From NCBI GenBank assembly GCA_016793585.1, contig JAEUJR010000942.1, positions 1-10,570 of the forward strand: a stretch of DNA of 10,570 bases. The letters are read 5' to 3'. Source of the stretch: Archangium sp. (GTDB taxonomy: Bacteria; Myxococcota; Myxococcia; Myxococcales; Myxococcaceae). The notes under the pieces were generated by a model. It worked only from the letters and a program-made list of their open reading frames with translations, did not search any database and was not told the DNA's origin. A program made the translations under genes and the position numbers. Shown here piece after piece: positions 1 to 6,124 of this stretch. Numbering within the stretch: position 1 is the stretch's first letter; the number at the start of each line of letters is the position of its first letter.

Positions 1-1
1 G

Positions 2-892
2 GACGGAACTCGCCAGCGAGCGGCGAGAGACACAGCTGCGCGAGACTCGACGGCCGACACTCCGCCAATCCCACCGCGAGACACGACTGCGCGAGACTCG
101 ACGGCCGACACTCCGCCAATCCCAAAGCGAGACACGACTGCGCGCGACACGACTGCGCGCGACACGACTGCGCGTGACACGACTGCGCGTGACACGACTG
201 CGCGTGACACGACTGCGCGCGACACGACGAGCGCTCCCGACGCGACGACGCCATCCGCTCCGACCGACCCGGCGCTGCCTCGCCCGACGCTCACCAATGG
301 CGCCACTCGAAGCCGCACGCGCTCCCTGCACGTGTTCGCAGACGAGCCGATGGAATCGAAGCTCGGCTCCTTGCGCTTCGAAGCCACCGCCGCAGCCGGT
401 CTCGACCTGCCAGCCCCCTCGACGGTGAGCCCCCTCCTCTCCGCCGACGCGGCGCTCACCAACTCGCTCTGGCGTTTTGGGCTCCTCGCCGCGTTCTCCT
501 TCGGCAGCTCCACGCTCGTGCTCGACGACCTCACAGGTCGCGAACGCGGCACATTGACGACCCGCGCCGTCTTCGTCCTGCCTCACGCGATGGTCTGTCT
601 CGAGCGCACCATCTCGCTCTGTGGCGGTCTGCGCGCCGGAGCCCGCATCGCCATCGGCTCCGCTGCAGGCCCGTACCTCTTCCAGACCCGCACCGTGTTG
701 GCCCCGACGCCGACCACCGGCCTGGGTGGCCGCGTCGCCTTCGGTCTCGGGTCTGTCCTCTTCGCGCTCGACCTCTCGCTCCTCATCAACCTCACGACGA
801 CGAAGCTCGAGCTTCAGGGCCTCCAGACCTCGGTCGAGACGCCGCGCTTCGACCTCCTGCTCACGCTCGCTGCCGGCGGCAGAACGCGATGA
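2..892 (+). CDS. Repeat-bearing envelope protein with beta-rich C-terminal domain (5' partial)
   Basis: The frame is open from base 2 to the TGA at 890-892, so the N-terminus lies outside the window; the ATG at 332 is internal, not the true start. The visible part begins with a Pro/Thr/Asp/Arg-rich stretch containing two 17-residue repeats (bases 26-127) and six RDTTA units (128-217), then a Pro-rich linker. From about base 460 to the end come amphipathic beta-strand-like segments rich in Gly, Leu and Thr, such as WRFGLLAAFSFGSS and RVAFGLGSVLFALDLSLLI. A C-x7-C pair (TGT at 596 and 620) sits on two neighbouring strands. This resembles the barrel-like proteins found next to sigma factors in myxobacteria, which I infer to be outer-membrane; the C-terminus lacks the usual terminal aromatic residue. 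The repeat region would then be a periplasm-spanning or exposed linker. The ATGA overlap with the sigma gene suggests coupled expression. The exact family is uncertain. Confidence 0.7.
   Translation, partial: DGTRQRAARDTAARDSTADTPPIPPRDTTARDSTADTPPIPKRDTTARDTTARDTTARDTTARDTTARDTTARDTTSAPDATTPSAPTDPALPRPTLTNGATRSRTRSLHVFADEPMESKLGSLRFEATAAAGLDLPAPSTVSPLLSADAALTNSLWRFGLLAAFSFGSSTLVLDDLTGRERGTLTTRAVFVLPHAMVCLERTISLCGGLRAGARIAIGSAAGPYLFQTRTVLAPTPTTGLGGRVAFGLGSVLFALDLSLLINLTTTKLELQGLQTSVETPRFDLLLTLAAGGRTR
26..127 (+). repeat. Two tandem 51-bp in-frame repeats (17 codons each)
   Basis: Copies at 26-76 and 77-127 encode R-D-T-(A/T)-A-R-D-S-T-A-D-T-P-P-I-P-(P/K). The second half of each copy is identical at base level (GAGACTCGACGGCCGACACT and on to the Pro codons); differences lie in the first five codons and the last one. 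Both lie inside the open frame of the partial envelope protein, and the unit length is a multiple of three, so copy-number change would keep the frame. Confidence 0.9.
128..217 (+). repeat. Six tandem 15-bp units encoding RDTTA
   Basis: Six consecutive 15-base units of the form CG(A/C/T)-GAC-ACG-ACT-GCG start at 128, 143, 158, 173, 188 and 203. A partial seventh unit (RDTTS) starts at 218, and a single earlier unit sits at 77-91 inside the 51-bp repeat. The only variation is the third base of the Arg codon, which points to recent slippage or duplication. All units are in frame with the surrounding protein and form a hydrophilic, probably disordered linker. Confidence 0.95.
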
Positions 893-1518
893 ACGCGGGG
901 CGCGGCTCGGGACATTCAGCGATGGACGCTCCCGTGCTGGCCACCGCCACCTCACAACCCCTTGAACTTCCTCCCGAGCTGGCGGGCCCGAACCCGCTCG
1001 TCGAGCGCTGTCGGGCTGGAGACGAAGGGGCGTGGCGTTCGCTGTACGACGAACATTTCGACTTCGCCTGGCGTACCGCGCGCCGCCTCGGTCTGCCCGA
1101 AGCCGACGTCGAAGACGCGGTTCAGGAGTCGTTCCAGATCGCCTGGCAGCAGCTGCACACCTTCACCTGGGGCCGCTTCACGACGTGGCTCTACCGAATC
1201 GTCGCCAACGTCGTCTCGGCCCGCCTCCGCCGCCACCGCGTGCGCGACGTCTTCGCCAGCCTCTTCGGAAAGAGCGAGCCGCTCGACTCGATGGAAGGCC
1301 GGGTCGAGGCCCGCCACACCCTGCGCGCGGTCGAGCACCTTCTTCGAAAGCTCTCGCGTGAGAAACGCGAGGCCTTCGCCCTCTTCGAAATCGAAGGTCT
1401 GACGCACGAGCAGATCGCCGAGCTCACCGGAGCCCGCGTCGAGACCGTGCGAACCCGTCTGTTCTACGCGCGGCGCGAGTTCCAGGCGCTCGCCCGCGAG
1501 TTGGGAGTCGAGCCATGA
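889..1518 (+). CDS. ECF-type RNA polymerase sigma-70 family sigma factor
   Basis: The 209-residue product has the two-domain layout of group 4 (ECF) sigma factors, which direct RNA polymerase to a dedicated promoter set. Region 2 covers about residues 36-116 and includes the -10-recognising part DAVQESFQIAWQQL (76-89) and RFTTWLYRIVANVVSARLRR (96-115). After a short linker, region 4 covers about 145-205 with the helix-turn-helix LTHEQIAELTGARVETVRTR (171-190) for -35 contact. The start at 889 overlaps the upstream stop by ATGA, arguing for translational coupling; an in-frame ATG at 922 would remove 11 poorly conserved residues and is a real alternative, since neither start has a strong ribosome-binding site. 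It also overlaps the downstream FecR-like gene by ATGA, the usual place for a cognate regulator. The class is certain; the ECF subgroup and regulon cannot be told from here. Confidence 0.95.
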   Translation: MNAGRGSGHSAMDAPVLATATSQPLELPPELAGPNPLVERCRAGDEGAWRSLYDEHFDFAWRTARRLGLPEADVEDAVQESFQIAWQQLHTFTWGRFTTWLYRIVANVVSARLRRHRVRDVFASLFGKSEPLDSMEGRVEARHTLRAVEHLLRKLSREKREAFALFEIEGLTHEQIAELTGARVETVRTRLFYARREFQALARELGVEP

Positions 1519-2447
1519 GCACCGATTGGCGCAGCGAATACCGCGAAGCCACCGCCGCGCCGCACCCGGCCGTGAAGGAGCGGGTCTGGCGCTCGATGCA
1601 GGCGCCGAAGAAGCGCTCCGTGCGCGTGGTGACGTTCGTCGCCACCGCCAGCCTCGTGCTCGTCGCAGGCTTCGTCGCGTGGCCGAAGACGACCTCGACC
1701 TCGCGGCAGGCCGACGGCTTCGCGTGGGTGTCGACGAACGCCCGCGTCGACGGAGACGGCGCCGCGCTCGCCCTGCACACGGGAACGCTGCAGGTGAGCG
1801 CGTGGTCGACGCCGGTGACGGTGAAGGCCGCGGGAAAGACCGTCTCCATCGACGCCGCCATCGCCTCCATCACCGTCGCGGGTGACGCCGTCGCCGTCGT
1901 GGCGAACGAAGGCACCGTGCTCGTCGACGGAGCGCGGCTGCGGGCGACGCCGGGTTCCGACCTCTCGGCCGTGCTCGCGCTCGAGAGCGCCGAAGCGCCC
2001 ATCCTCCGCGCAGAAGCAGCGGCTGACCTCGCCGCCACCGAGCGCCGCTGGGACGACGCCAGCACCGCCTTGAGCGTCGTCGCGGCCTCGTCTTCGCTGC
2101 GCGCCGAGTCGGCCCTGTTCAAACGCGGCGAGCTCGAGTTCCGCCAGCTCAAGGCACCGGCCCGCGCGCTCGCCTCGTTCGACGAAGGCGACGCCCGGTT
2201 TCCCTCGGGCAGCCTCTCGCTCGAGCGCGCGCTCTCGGCCCTCGAGGCCACCGTCGCCCTCTCGCGCTGGCCCGACGTCGTCACCCGCGCCGACGCCTTT
2301 CTCTCACGCTTCCCCGACAGCGAACGCCTCGACGAGGTGCGCGCGGTGCGTGCGTCAGCCCTTCAGGCGCAGGGGAAGACGGCCGAAGCCTGCACCGCCG
2401 CGAAGGCCCTGAAGTCGCCGCCGCCGTTTTTCTCTTCGTGCCCATGA
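1515..2447 (+). CDS. FecR-like membrane protein with TPR-like C-terminus, probable anti-sigma regulator
   Basis: The 310-residue product has a short cytoplasmic N-terminus (1-35, no HxxxCxxC zinc motif), one transmembrane helix (about 36-56, VRVVTFVATASLVLVAGFVA), a FecR-like beta domain (about 65-155, with VTVKAAGKTVSIDAA followed by VAVVANEGTVLVDG), then alpha-helical TPR-like repeats (about 163-297, including ASFDEGDARFP and ADAFLSRFPDSERLDEV). FecR proteins relay envelope signals to ECF sigma factors, and the ATGA overlap with the sigma gene supports that role here. A GGAG motif lies 8 bases before the ATG at 1515. The periplasmic TPR half would supply a protein-binding surface, perhaps for the upstream barrel or downstream lipoprotein; that is inference. 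The final residues, PPPFFSSCP, include a Cys of unknown meaning. Whether it inhibits or activates the sigma factor cannot be read from sequence. Confidence 0.8.
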   Translation: MSTDWRSEYREATAAPHPAVKERVWRSMQAPKKRSVRVVTFVATASLVLVAGFVAWPKTTSTSRQADGFAWVSTNARVDGDGAALALHTGTLQVSAWSTPVTVKAAGKTVSIDAAIASITVAGDAVAVVANEGTVLVDGARLRATPGSDLSAVLALESAEAPILRAEAAADLAATERRWDDASTALSVVAASSSLRAESALFKRGELEFRQLKAPARALASFDEGDARFPSGSLSLERALSALEATVALSRWPDVVTRADAFLSRFPDSERLDEVRAVRASALQAQGKTAEACTAAKALKSPPPFFSSCP

Positions 2448-2491
2448 ACGTCTGCAGCCCCTCGCGACATTCATCGACACACGCGTCACCC

Positions 2492-2495
2492 GGAG
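2492..2495 (+). promoter_or_regulatory. Ribosome-binding site of the cysteine-rich lipoprotein gene
   Basis: GGAG sits 7 bases before the ATG at 2503 in the 55-base gap after the FecR-like gene, fixing that start. I cannot identify a separate promoter in the gap. Confidence 0.6.
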
Positions 2496-2502
2496 CCCGC
2501 AC

Positions 2503-4602
2503 ATGAGCCACAGACCCTCTCTCTTCGCGAGCTGTTGTTGCGCCCTGCTCGCCCTCGCCGCCTGCACCACCGACCCCGTTGGCTCGAAGTACGTGAAGTC
2601 AGACCCCGTCGGCGCCTCGCAGGGCAAGACCATCAGCGTGTCGACGAACGACAGCGCCCTGCTCGCAGGCACCTCGCTCGAGATTCCGGCGGACTCCCTT
2701 TCGCAAGACACCGTCATCACGCTCGAGATCGGCATGGAGAGCCTGCTCGACGCCGACACGGCCGCCGGCCCCGTGGCCATCTGGGGCCCTGCTGGCACGA
2801 AGTTCACGAAGCCCGCGCGCATGACGCTGCCGGTGACGCTCGGCGACTCGAGCGACGAAATCACGGTGCTGGTGCGTGAGGCCGACGGCACGCAGTTCGA
2901 GCTCGGCGCCGACAAGGTGACGCTCGACGCGCAGGGCCGCGCCACCTTCACCATCGACGGCTTCACCAGCTTTCAGCCGATGCGTCGCCGCCCCTGCATG
3001 GCCGACGCGCAGTGCGCGACGGGGCAGGTGTGCCGCAACGCCCGCTGCCGCCCCGCCAGCAACCAGTGCCGCTCGAACGCCGACTGCCCCTCGACGTCGC
3101 TCTGCCTTCAGCCGCCGTGCATGGCGGGCAGCACCAGCTGCGTCGGCACCTGCCAGCCGCGCCCTCCGCAGTGCGCGAACTGCCCGGCCGGCGCCGCCTG
3201 CGTGAACGGCTCGTGCGCGACGGGCTGTGGCGGCGTGGTGGCGTGCCCGATGGGCCAGACCTGCCGCAACAACGTGTGCAGCTCGGGCTGCGTGGCCGAC
3301 GCCGATTGTCCGATGGGCCAGCGCTGTGACGCCGCGACGCGCACCTGCAGCACCCCGCCTCCGCAGTGCGGCATGAACGCGGCCTGCGCGAGCGGCAGCG
3401 TCTGCGTCAACGGCACCTGCGTCGCCCAGTGCAACGCCATGCAGCCGTGCCCCCAGGGCCTGGTCTGCGACCCCGCCACCGCCCAGTGCGTGCGCACGCC
3501 GCCGCCGACCTGCACCGTCAACGGCATGAACACCTGCTCGCCCGGGCTCTCGTGCGTGAACGGCGTGTGCGTGGGTGGCTGCGCCCAAGCGCCGTGCCCG
3601 ATGGGTCAGGTCTGCGACCCGAACACGAACGTCTGCCGCACGCCGTCGCAGTGCGCCACCTCGATGGACTGTGCGCAGGGCTCGCTGTGCGTGAACGGCG
3701 CCTGCGTCGCGGGCTGCGGAGCCGCGGGCGTCACCTGCCCCACCGGCACCACCTGCGACCCGACGCGCGCCGTGTGCGTGCCGAACGCCACGGGCTGCAT
3801 GACCGACGCGCAGTGCCCGGTGAGCCAGTTCTGCGTCGCTGGCCGCTGCACCACGTCGTCGCAGTGCAACCCGATGCAGCCGTGCGCCGCGGGCCTCTCG
3901 TGCGTGAACGGCGTCTGCGTCTCGTCGGGCGCGTGCATGGCGAACAGCAACTGCCCCCAGGGCCAGGTCTGCACCGCGGGCCGCTGCACCACCCCCTCGT
4001 CGTGCGGCATGAACGCGACGTGCCCAGTCGGTCAGGTCTGCCTCAACGGCCAGTGCTCGAACGGCGGCGTGTGCCCGGCCGACGTGCTCCGCTGCGCCGA
4101 CGGCAGCTCGGTGTCGCGCACCGGCCCGAACTGCACGTTCCCTGCGTGCCCGACCGATGGCGGCATGGCGTGCCCGGCTGACGCGCTGATGTGCCCCGAC
4201 GGCAGCTTCGTCTCCCGCACGGGCCCGAACTGCACCTTCCCTGCGTGTCCCTCCTCCGACGCGGGCGTGGCCGACGGCGGCATGGTGTGCCCGGCCGACG
4301 TGCAGGCGTGCCCGAACGGCGGCTTCGTCTCGCGCACCGGCCCGAACTGCACCTTCCCTGCGTGCCCCGGCACGAACGTCGACGGTGGCAGCGCCCTGCA
4401 GTGCGGCCCCGGCACGGTGTGCCCGATGGGCCTGGTCTGCCTCGCGACGGGCTTCTGCGGCACGGCCGTCACCTGCGGCGGCGCGGTGTGCGCGAGCGGG
4501 CAGGTCTGCATCAACAACACCTGCACCGTTGCGCAGAGCTGCATGACCAACCGCGACTGCACGGCCATGAACCAGACGTGCCAGAACGGCATCTGCCGCT
4601 GA
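2503..4602 (+). CDS. Large cysteine-rich repeat lipoprotein with N-terminal beta-sandwich domain
   Basis: The 699-residue protein has a lipoprotein signal with lipobox LAAC, the lipidated residue being Cys21. Residues about 40-160 form a beta-rich domain with the ZU5-like signature TSLEIPADSLSQDTVITLEI and end at GFTSFQPM. From Cys165 the protein is a chain of about 15 four-cysteine modules (typically C-x4-6-C-x5-C-x3-6-C, often with GQVC or CVNG), then three 28-residue CPAD...TGPNCTFPACP motifs (523-550, 556-583, 595-622), then three more four-cysteine modules ending at the stop. Modules of this kind (Dickkopf-N or EGF-like) are common in myxobacterial surface proteins and should be disulfide-bonded outside the cytoplasm. 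No MYXO-CTERM anchor is present. A GGAG motif at 2492-2495 supports the ATG at 2503. It lies 55 bases after the FecR-like gene on the same strand, so it may be co-transcribed, or be a target of the sigma factor. A structural or ligand-binding surface role is likely; no catalytic motif is visible. Confidence 0.88.
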   Translation: MSHRPSLFASCCCALLALAACTTDPVGSKYVKSDPVGASQGKTISVSTNDSALLAGTSLEIPADSLSQDTVITLEIGMESLLDADTAAGPVAIWGPAGTKFTKPARMTLPVTLGDSSDEITVLVREADGTQFELGADKVTLDAQGRATFTIDGFTSFQPMRRRPCMADAQCATGQVCRNARCRPASNQCRSNADCPSTSLCLQPPCMAGSTSCVGTCQPRPPQCANCPAGAACVNGSCATGCGGVVACPMGQTCRNNVCSSGCVADADCPMGQRCDAATRTCSTPPPQCGMNAACASGSVCVNGTCVAQCNAMQPCPQGLVCDPATAQCVRTPPPTCTVNGMNTCSPGLSCVNGVCVGGCAQAPCPMGQVCDPNTNVCRTPSQCATSMDCAQGSLCVNGACVAGCGAAGVTCPTGTTCDPTRAVCVPNATGCMTDAQCPVSQFCVAGRCTTSSQCNPMQPCAAGLSCVNGVCVSSGACMANSNCPQGQVCTAGRCTTPSSCGMNATCPVGQVCLNGQCSNGGVCPADVLRCADGSSVSRTGPNCTFPACPTDGGMACPADALMCPDGSFVSRTGPNCTFPACPSSDAGVADGGMVCPADVQACPNGGFVSRTGPNCTFPACPGTNVDGGSALQCGPGTVCPMGLVCLATGFCGTAVTCGGAVCASGQVCINNTCTVAQSCMTNRDCTAMNQTCQNGICR
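3364..3792 (+). repeat. Three tandem 47-48-residue two-module super-repeats
   Basis: Within the cysteine-rich lipoprotein, units at 3364-3507, 3508-3648 and 3649-3792 (48, 47 and 48 codons) each pair a CVNG-type module (C..C..GS/LxCVNGxC) with a CD-type module (CPxGxxCDPxxxxC), joined by V-(A/G)-(Q/G)-C and followed by a short Pro/Thr/Asn spacer. The alternation shows that the ancestral duplicated unit was a pair of modules, not a single one. Confidence 0.8.
4069..4368 (+). repeat. Three spaced copies of a 28-residue CPAD...NCTFPACP motif
   Basis: Copies at 4069-4152, 4168-4251 and 4285-4368 share V/A-CPAD-x3-C-x-(D/N)-G-x2-VSRTGPNCTFPACP, with four cysteines each. Spacers are short and DGG/DAG-rich (TDGGM; SSDAGVADGGM). 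Base-level identity is high in the SRTGPNCTFPACP part, suggesting recent duplication or gene conversion. Similar CPDG...PNCxFxxCP motifs occur in scattered bacterial extracellular proteins; I know of no assigned function. Confidence 0.92.
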
Positions 4603-4630
4603 GGTGAAGCGACCCCGCTGAAGCGGGCCC

Positions 4631-4662
4631 GGCCCGGGTTGGAGCGCGTCTCCACCCGGGCC
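4631..4662. terminator. GC-rich hairpin between convergent genes, probable bidirectional terminator
   Basis: GGCCCGGGT (4631-4639) pairs perfectly with ACCCGGGCC (4654-4662), and GGAG (4641-4644) with CTCC (4650-4653), with one bulged T and a five-base loop (CGCGT). It lies between the plus-strand stop at 4602 and the minus-strand stop at 4671. The plus strand continues CAGTCGTTT, a weak T tract; the minus strand has none. A smaller hairpin, CCCGC-TGAA-GCGGG, sits at 4614-4627. Position and stem strength support termination; efficiency in each direction is not known. Confidence 0.75.
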
Positions 4663-4670
4663 CAGTCGTT

Positions 4671-5183
4671 TCAGTACGTCGGGCCGTCGGTGTCGGCGGC
4701 GAGCTTCTGCGTGGCGGTCTGCCAGGTGGCCTCGGTCTCGGAGCCAGGCCAGTGCGTCGTCACGCTGCCGCCACGACTCACCTGCGTCACGGCCCCCATC
4801 GCCTTCGCGTGTGAGGCGCCATTCACGAAGCGGTACATGTCGAGCTCGCTCTTCCACACCGAGAGGGTGCGCGCGGTGTTGCACGAGGTCGACAGGCGGG
4901 TGGTGACGCGCACGAGGCCCTGGTGGTTCTTCAGCTCGTCGGTCATCGGCGCCACGAGCTCGTTGAACCGTTTGAGCGCGCTCTTGCGGTGCGGCAGCCT
5001 CAGGTACGTGGTGGTGATGACGTATTGGCCCGCAGGCAGCGCGGTGAGCTCGGCGGAGTCGAGGCCATCGGCCTCGAGCGCGTCTTTCGTGCACTTCGTT
5101 TCGTCGACCGCTGGCAGCGCGTCGGGGTCTTCCATCGGGCCACAGGCGGTGAGCGTGAACAGGACGAGGAGCGTGGTGCGCAT
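4671..5183 (-). CDS. Lipoprotein with ABM-like (dimeric alpha-beta barrel) domain
   Basis: The 170-residue protein starts with a short lipoprotein signal, MRTTLLVLFTLTAC (lipidation at Cys14). The body has the sequence style of the antibiotic biosynthesis monooxygenase/DUF3291-type ferredoxin-like fold: a strand YVITTTYLRL (54-63), a helix around 68-85, a strand GLVRVTTRLS (89-98), then TLSVWKSELDMYRFVNG (106-122) followed by SHAKAM (124-129), the usual SVWxSxxxxxxFxxxxxHxxAM pattern. Such domains often act as dimers in small oxidation or heme-related reactions, but here it is fused to a lipid anchor, so it should sit in the envelope. Cys31 and Cys101 could form a disulfide. It is the last gene of a three-gene operon, starting 14 bases after the DUF2141 gene stop. 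The fold assignment is moderate and no activity can be claimed. Confidence 0.7.
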   Translation of the reverse strand: MRTTLLVLFTLTACGPMEDPDALPAVDETKCTKDALEADGLDSAELTALPAGQYVITTTYLRLPHRKSALKRFNELVAPMTDELKNHQGLVRVTTRLSTSCNTARTLSVWKSELDMYRFVNGASHAKAMGAVTQVSRGGSVTTHWPGSETEATWQTATQKLAADTDGPTY

Positions 5184-5197
5184 GGTGTCTTTCGCTT

Positions 5198-5653
5198 TCA
5201 GTTCTTGAGGCGAACGGTGAGCTCGCTGGCGGCAGTGCCATCGAGGGTGAGGGCGGAGTCCACGAAGCGCGGCGCCGAGGTGGCCGGCAGCACGTTGTTG
5301 CTCGCGCCGTAGCCCTCGGTGGGCACCCCGAAGGTGTTCATGTCGAGCGAGCCGTTCGCGTTCTCATCTTGAATGACGCTGACGGCGTACGAGCCGGCCG
5401 GCAGCTCGCGCCAGGTGCAGACGGGCGCGGCGCTCGCCTCGAGGCGAATGGAGCCTCCGATGATGGGGCTCGCGCCGGGGAAGCCGTCGGCCGCGTTGAA
5501 GAGGTCGCACAACACGGGCCCCTTGTCGGTCTTCACCCGCTCGACGTGCACGGTGAGCACCGACTGGCCTTTCTCGAGGGTGATGGTGGGCGTGGGCGTC
5601 GACATGCCGCCGCCACAGGCGACGAGCAGCAACGAGAGCAACGAGCGCTTCAT
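5198..5653 (-). CDS. DUF2141 family lipoprotein
   Basis: The 151-residue protein has the lipobox LLVAC (lipidation at Cys13) and a beta-rich DUF2141 domain covering most of the mature part. The family hallmark is clear: LPAGSYAVSVIQDENANGSL (84-103), then FGVPTEGYGASNN (108-120), followed by strands to the C-terminus. Cys49 and Cys79 are placed to form a disulfide. DUF2141 proteins are small exported proteins of unknown function. The ATG at 5653 is well supported by the Shine-Dalgarno AAGGAG at 5659-5664 with a five-base spacer, and it overlaps the upstream NrfJ-like gene by ATGA, so the two are translationally coupled. The family call is confident; the role is unknown. Confidence 0.92.
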   Translation of the reverse strand: MKRSLLSLLLVACGGGMSTPTPTITLEKGQSVLTVHVERVKTDKGPVLCDLFNAADGFPGASPIIGGSIRLEASAAPVCTWRELPAGSYAVSVIQDENANGSLDMNTFGVPTEGYGASNNVLPATSAPRFVDSALTLDGTAASELTVRLKN

Positions 5654-6009
5654 GGAGACTCCTTCTTCGGGGTGGGAGAGACGGCGCCGAACAGCAGGGG
5701 CTCGAAGGCGCGGGCGAGGCGCTTCGAGGTGAACGAGGGCGCGCGCGCGACGACGGTGACGGTCACGTCGTCGGTCTGCGAGGCAGTGGCGCGGAGCGTG
5801 GCGACCCAGTGCTGGCGGCCCGCGTCGTCACGCAGCCGAAGGTAGAGGTAGCTGCCGGCGGGAACGCGCTCGAGCACCTCGCCGTGGAGCGACGTCGGCT
5901 GTGACAGCCCGTACTCGGCCAGCGGGTTCGCCCCGGGCGCGGGCCGGGCCAGCGCCACACCGACACCGAGGAGAATGGCGAGACCGACGACGAGGGCCGT
6001 GCGCTTCAT
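5650..6009 (-). CDS. NrfJ-like small exported protein
   Basis: The 119-residue product starts MKRTALVVGLAILLGVGVALA, a signal peptide or N-terminal anchor, with no lipobox. The mature part matches the NrfJ-like pattern: HGEVLERVPAGSYLYLRL (42-59, like GKVLE..x.YTY.R.), HWVATL (67-72), VTVTVVARAPSFTSKRLARA (82-101) and FEPLLFG, equivalent to the SKxLxRTFxxIxF ending of that family. NrfJ is encoded near nitrite reductase operons in some epsilon- and delta-proteobacteria, but no nrf genes are visible here, so no nitrite role is claimed. I place the start at the ATG at 6009; a TTG at 6018 would add MSC in front and lacks a better ribosome-binding site. It is the first gene of a three-gene operon and overlaps the DUF2141 gene by ATGA. 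Confidence 0.78.
   Translation of the reverse strand: MKRTALVVGLAILLGVGVALARPAPGANPLAEYGLSQPTSLHGEVLERVPAGSYLYLRLRDDAGRQHWVATLRATASQTDDVTVTVVARAPSFTSKRLARAFEPLLFGAVSPTPKKESP
5659..5664 (-). promoter_or_regulatory. Strong Shine-Dalgarno for the DUF2141 gene
   Basis: On the minus strand AAGGAG lies five bases before the ATG at 5653, inside the 3' end of the upstream gene. It is the clearest ribosome-binding site in the window and fixes the start. Confidence 0.8.
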
Positions 6010-6124
6010 GCACGACAAGGTACGGACTCGCGCCGCTCACGCCGCAGCCGCGCGACCGGCGGCGGTCGAGCGACGACGAGCGGCGGGTGGCGCCCGACCA
6101 GCGGTCAGCGCAAGAAGGTCTCGC
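6010..6124. other. 115-base intergenic gap, likely promoter region of the NrfJ-like operon
   Basis: This is one of the few real gaps on the minus strand, between the Sel1-like gene stop and the NrfJ-like start. It is GC-rich, with only small stems such as GACC-GCT-GGTC on the minus strand. I see no convincing -35/-10 pair, operator or terminator with a T tract. A promoter for the three-gene operon is expected here on position alone. Confidence 0.35.

Noticed and set aside
26..217. CRISPR array
   Set aside because: The repeats are contiguous without spacers, multiples of three long, and in frame within a protein, so they are coding tandem repeats.
174..428. Plus-strand frame starting with MTRLRVTRLRVTRLR repeats
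   Set aside because: It is the 15-bp repeat read in a second frame. The frame open from base 2 continues into a protein-like C-terminal domain and couples to the sigma gene, so that one is real.
332..892. Treating the ATG at 332 as the start of a 186-residue protein
   Set aside because: The same frame is open without a stop back to base 2 and contains repeats in that frame, so this ATG is internal to a longer truncated gene.
1424..2284. 286-codon minus-strand frame opposite the FecR-like gene
   Set aside because: It is a Ser/Ala/Arg-rich shadow. The plus strand has a transmembrane helix, a FecR-like domain and a start coupled to the sigma gene.
2599..5241. 880-codon open frame on the minus strand opposite the cysteine-rich lipoprotein
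   Set aside because: It is Ala/Arg/His-rich with no domain or signal and runs through several well-supported genes. It is a by-product of the GC-rich, repetitive sense gene with few stop codons.
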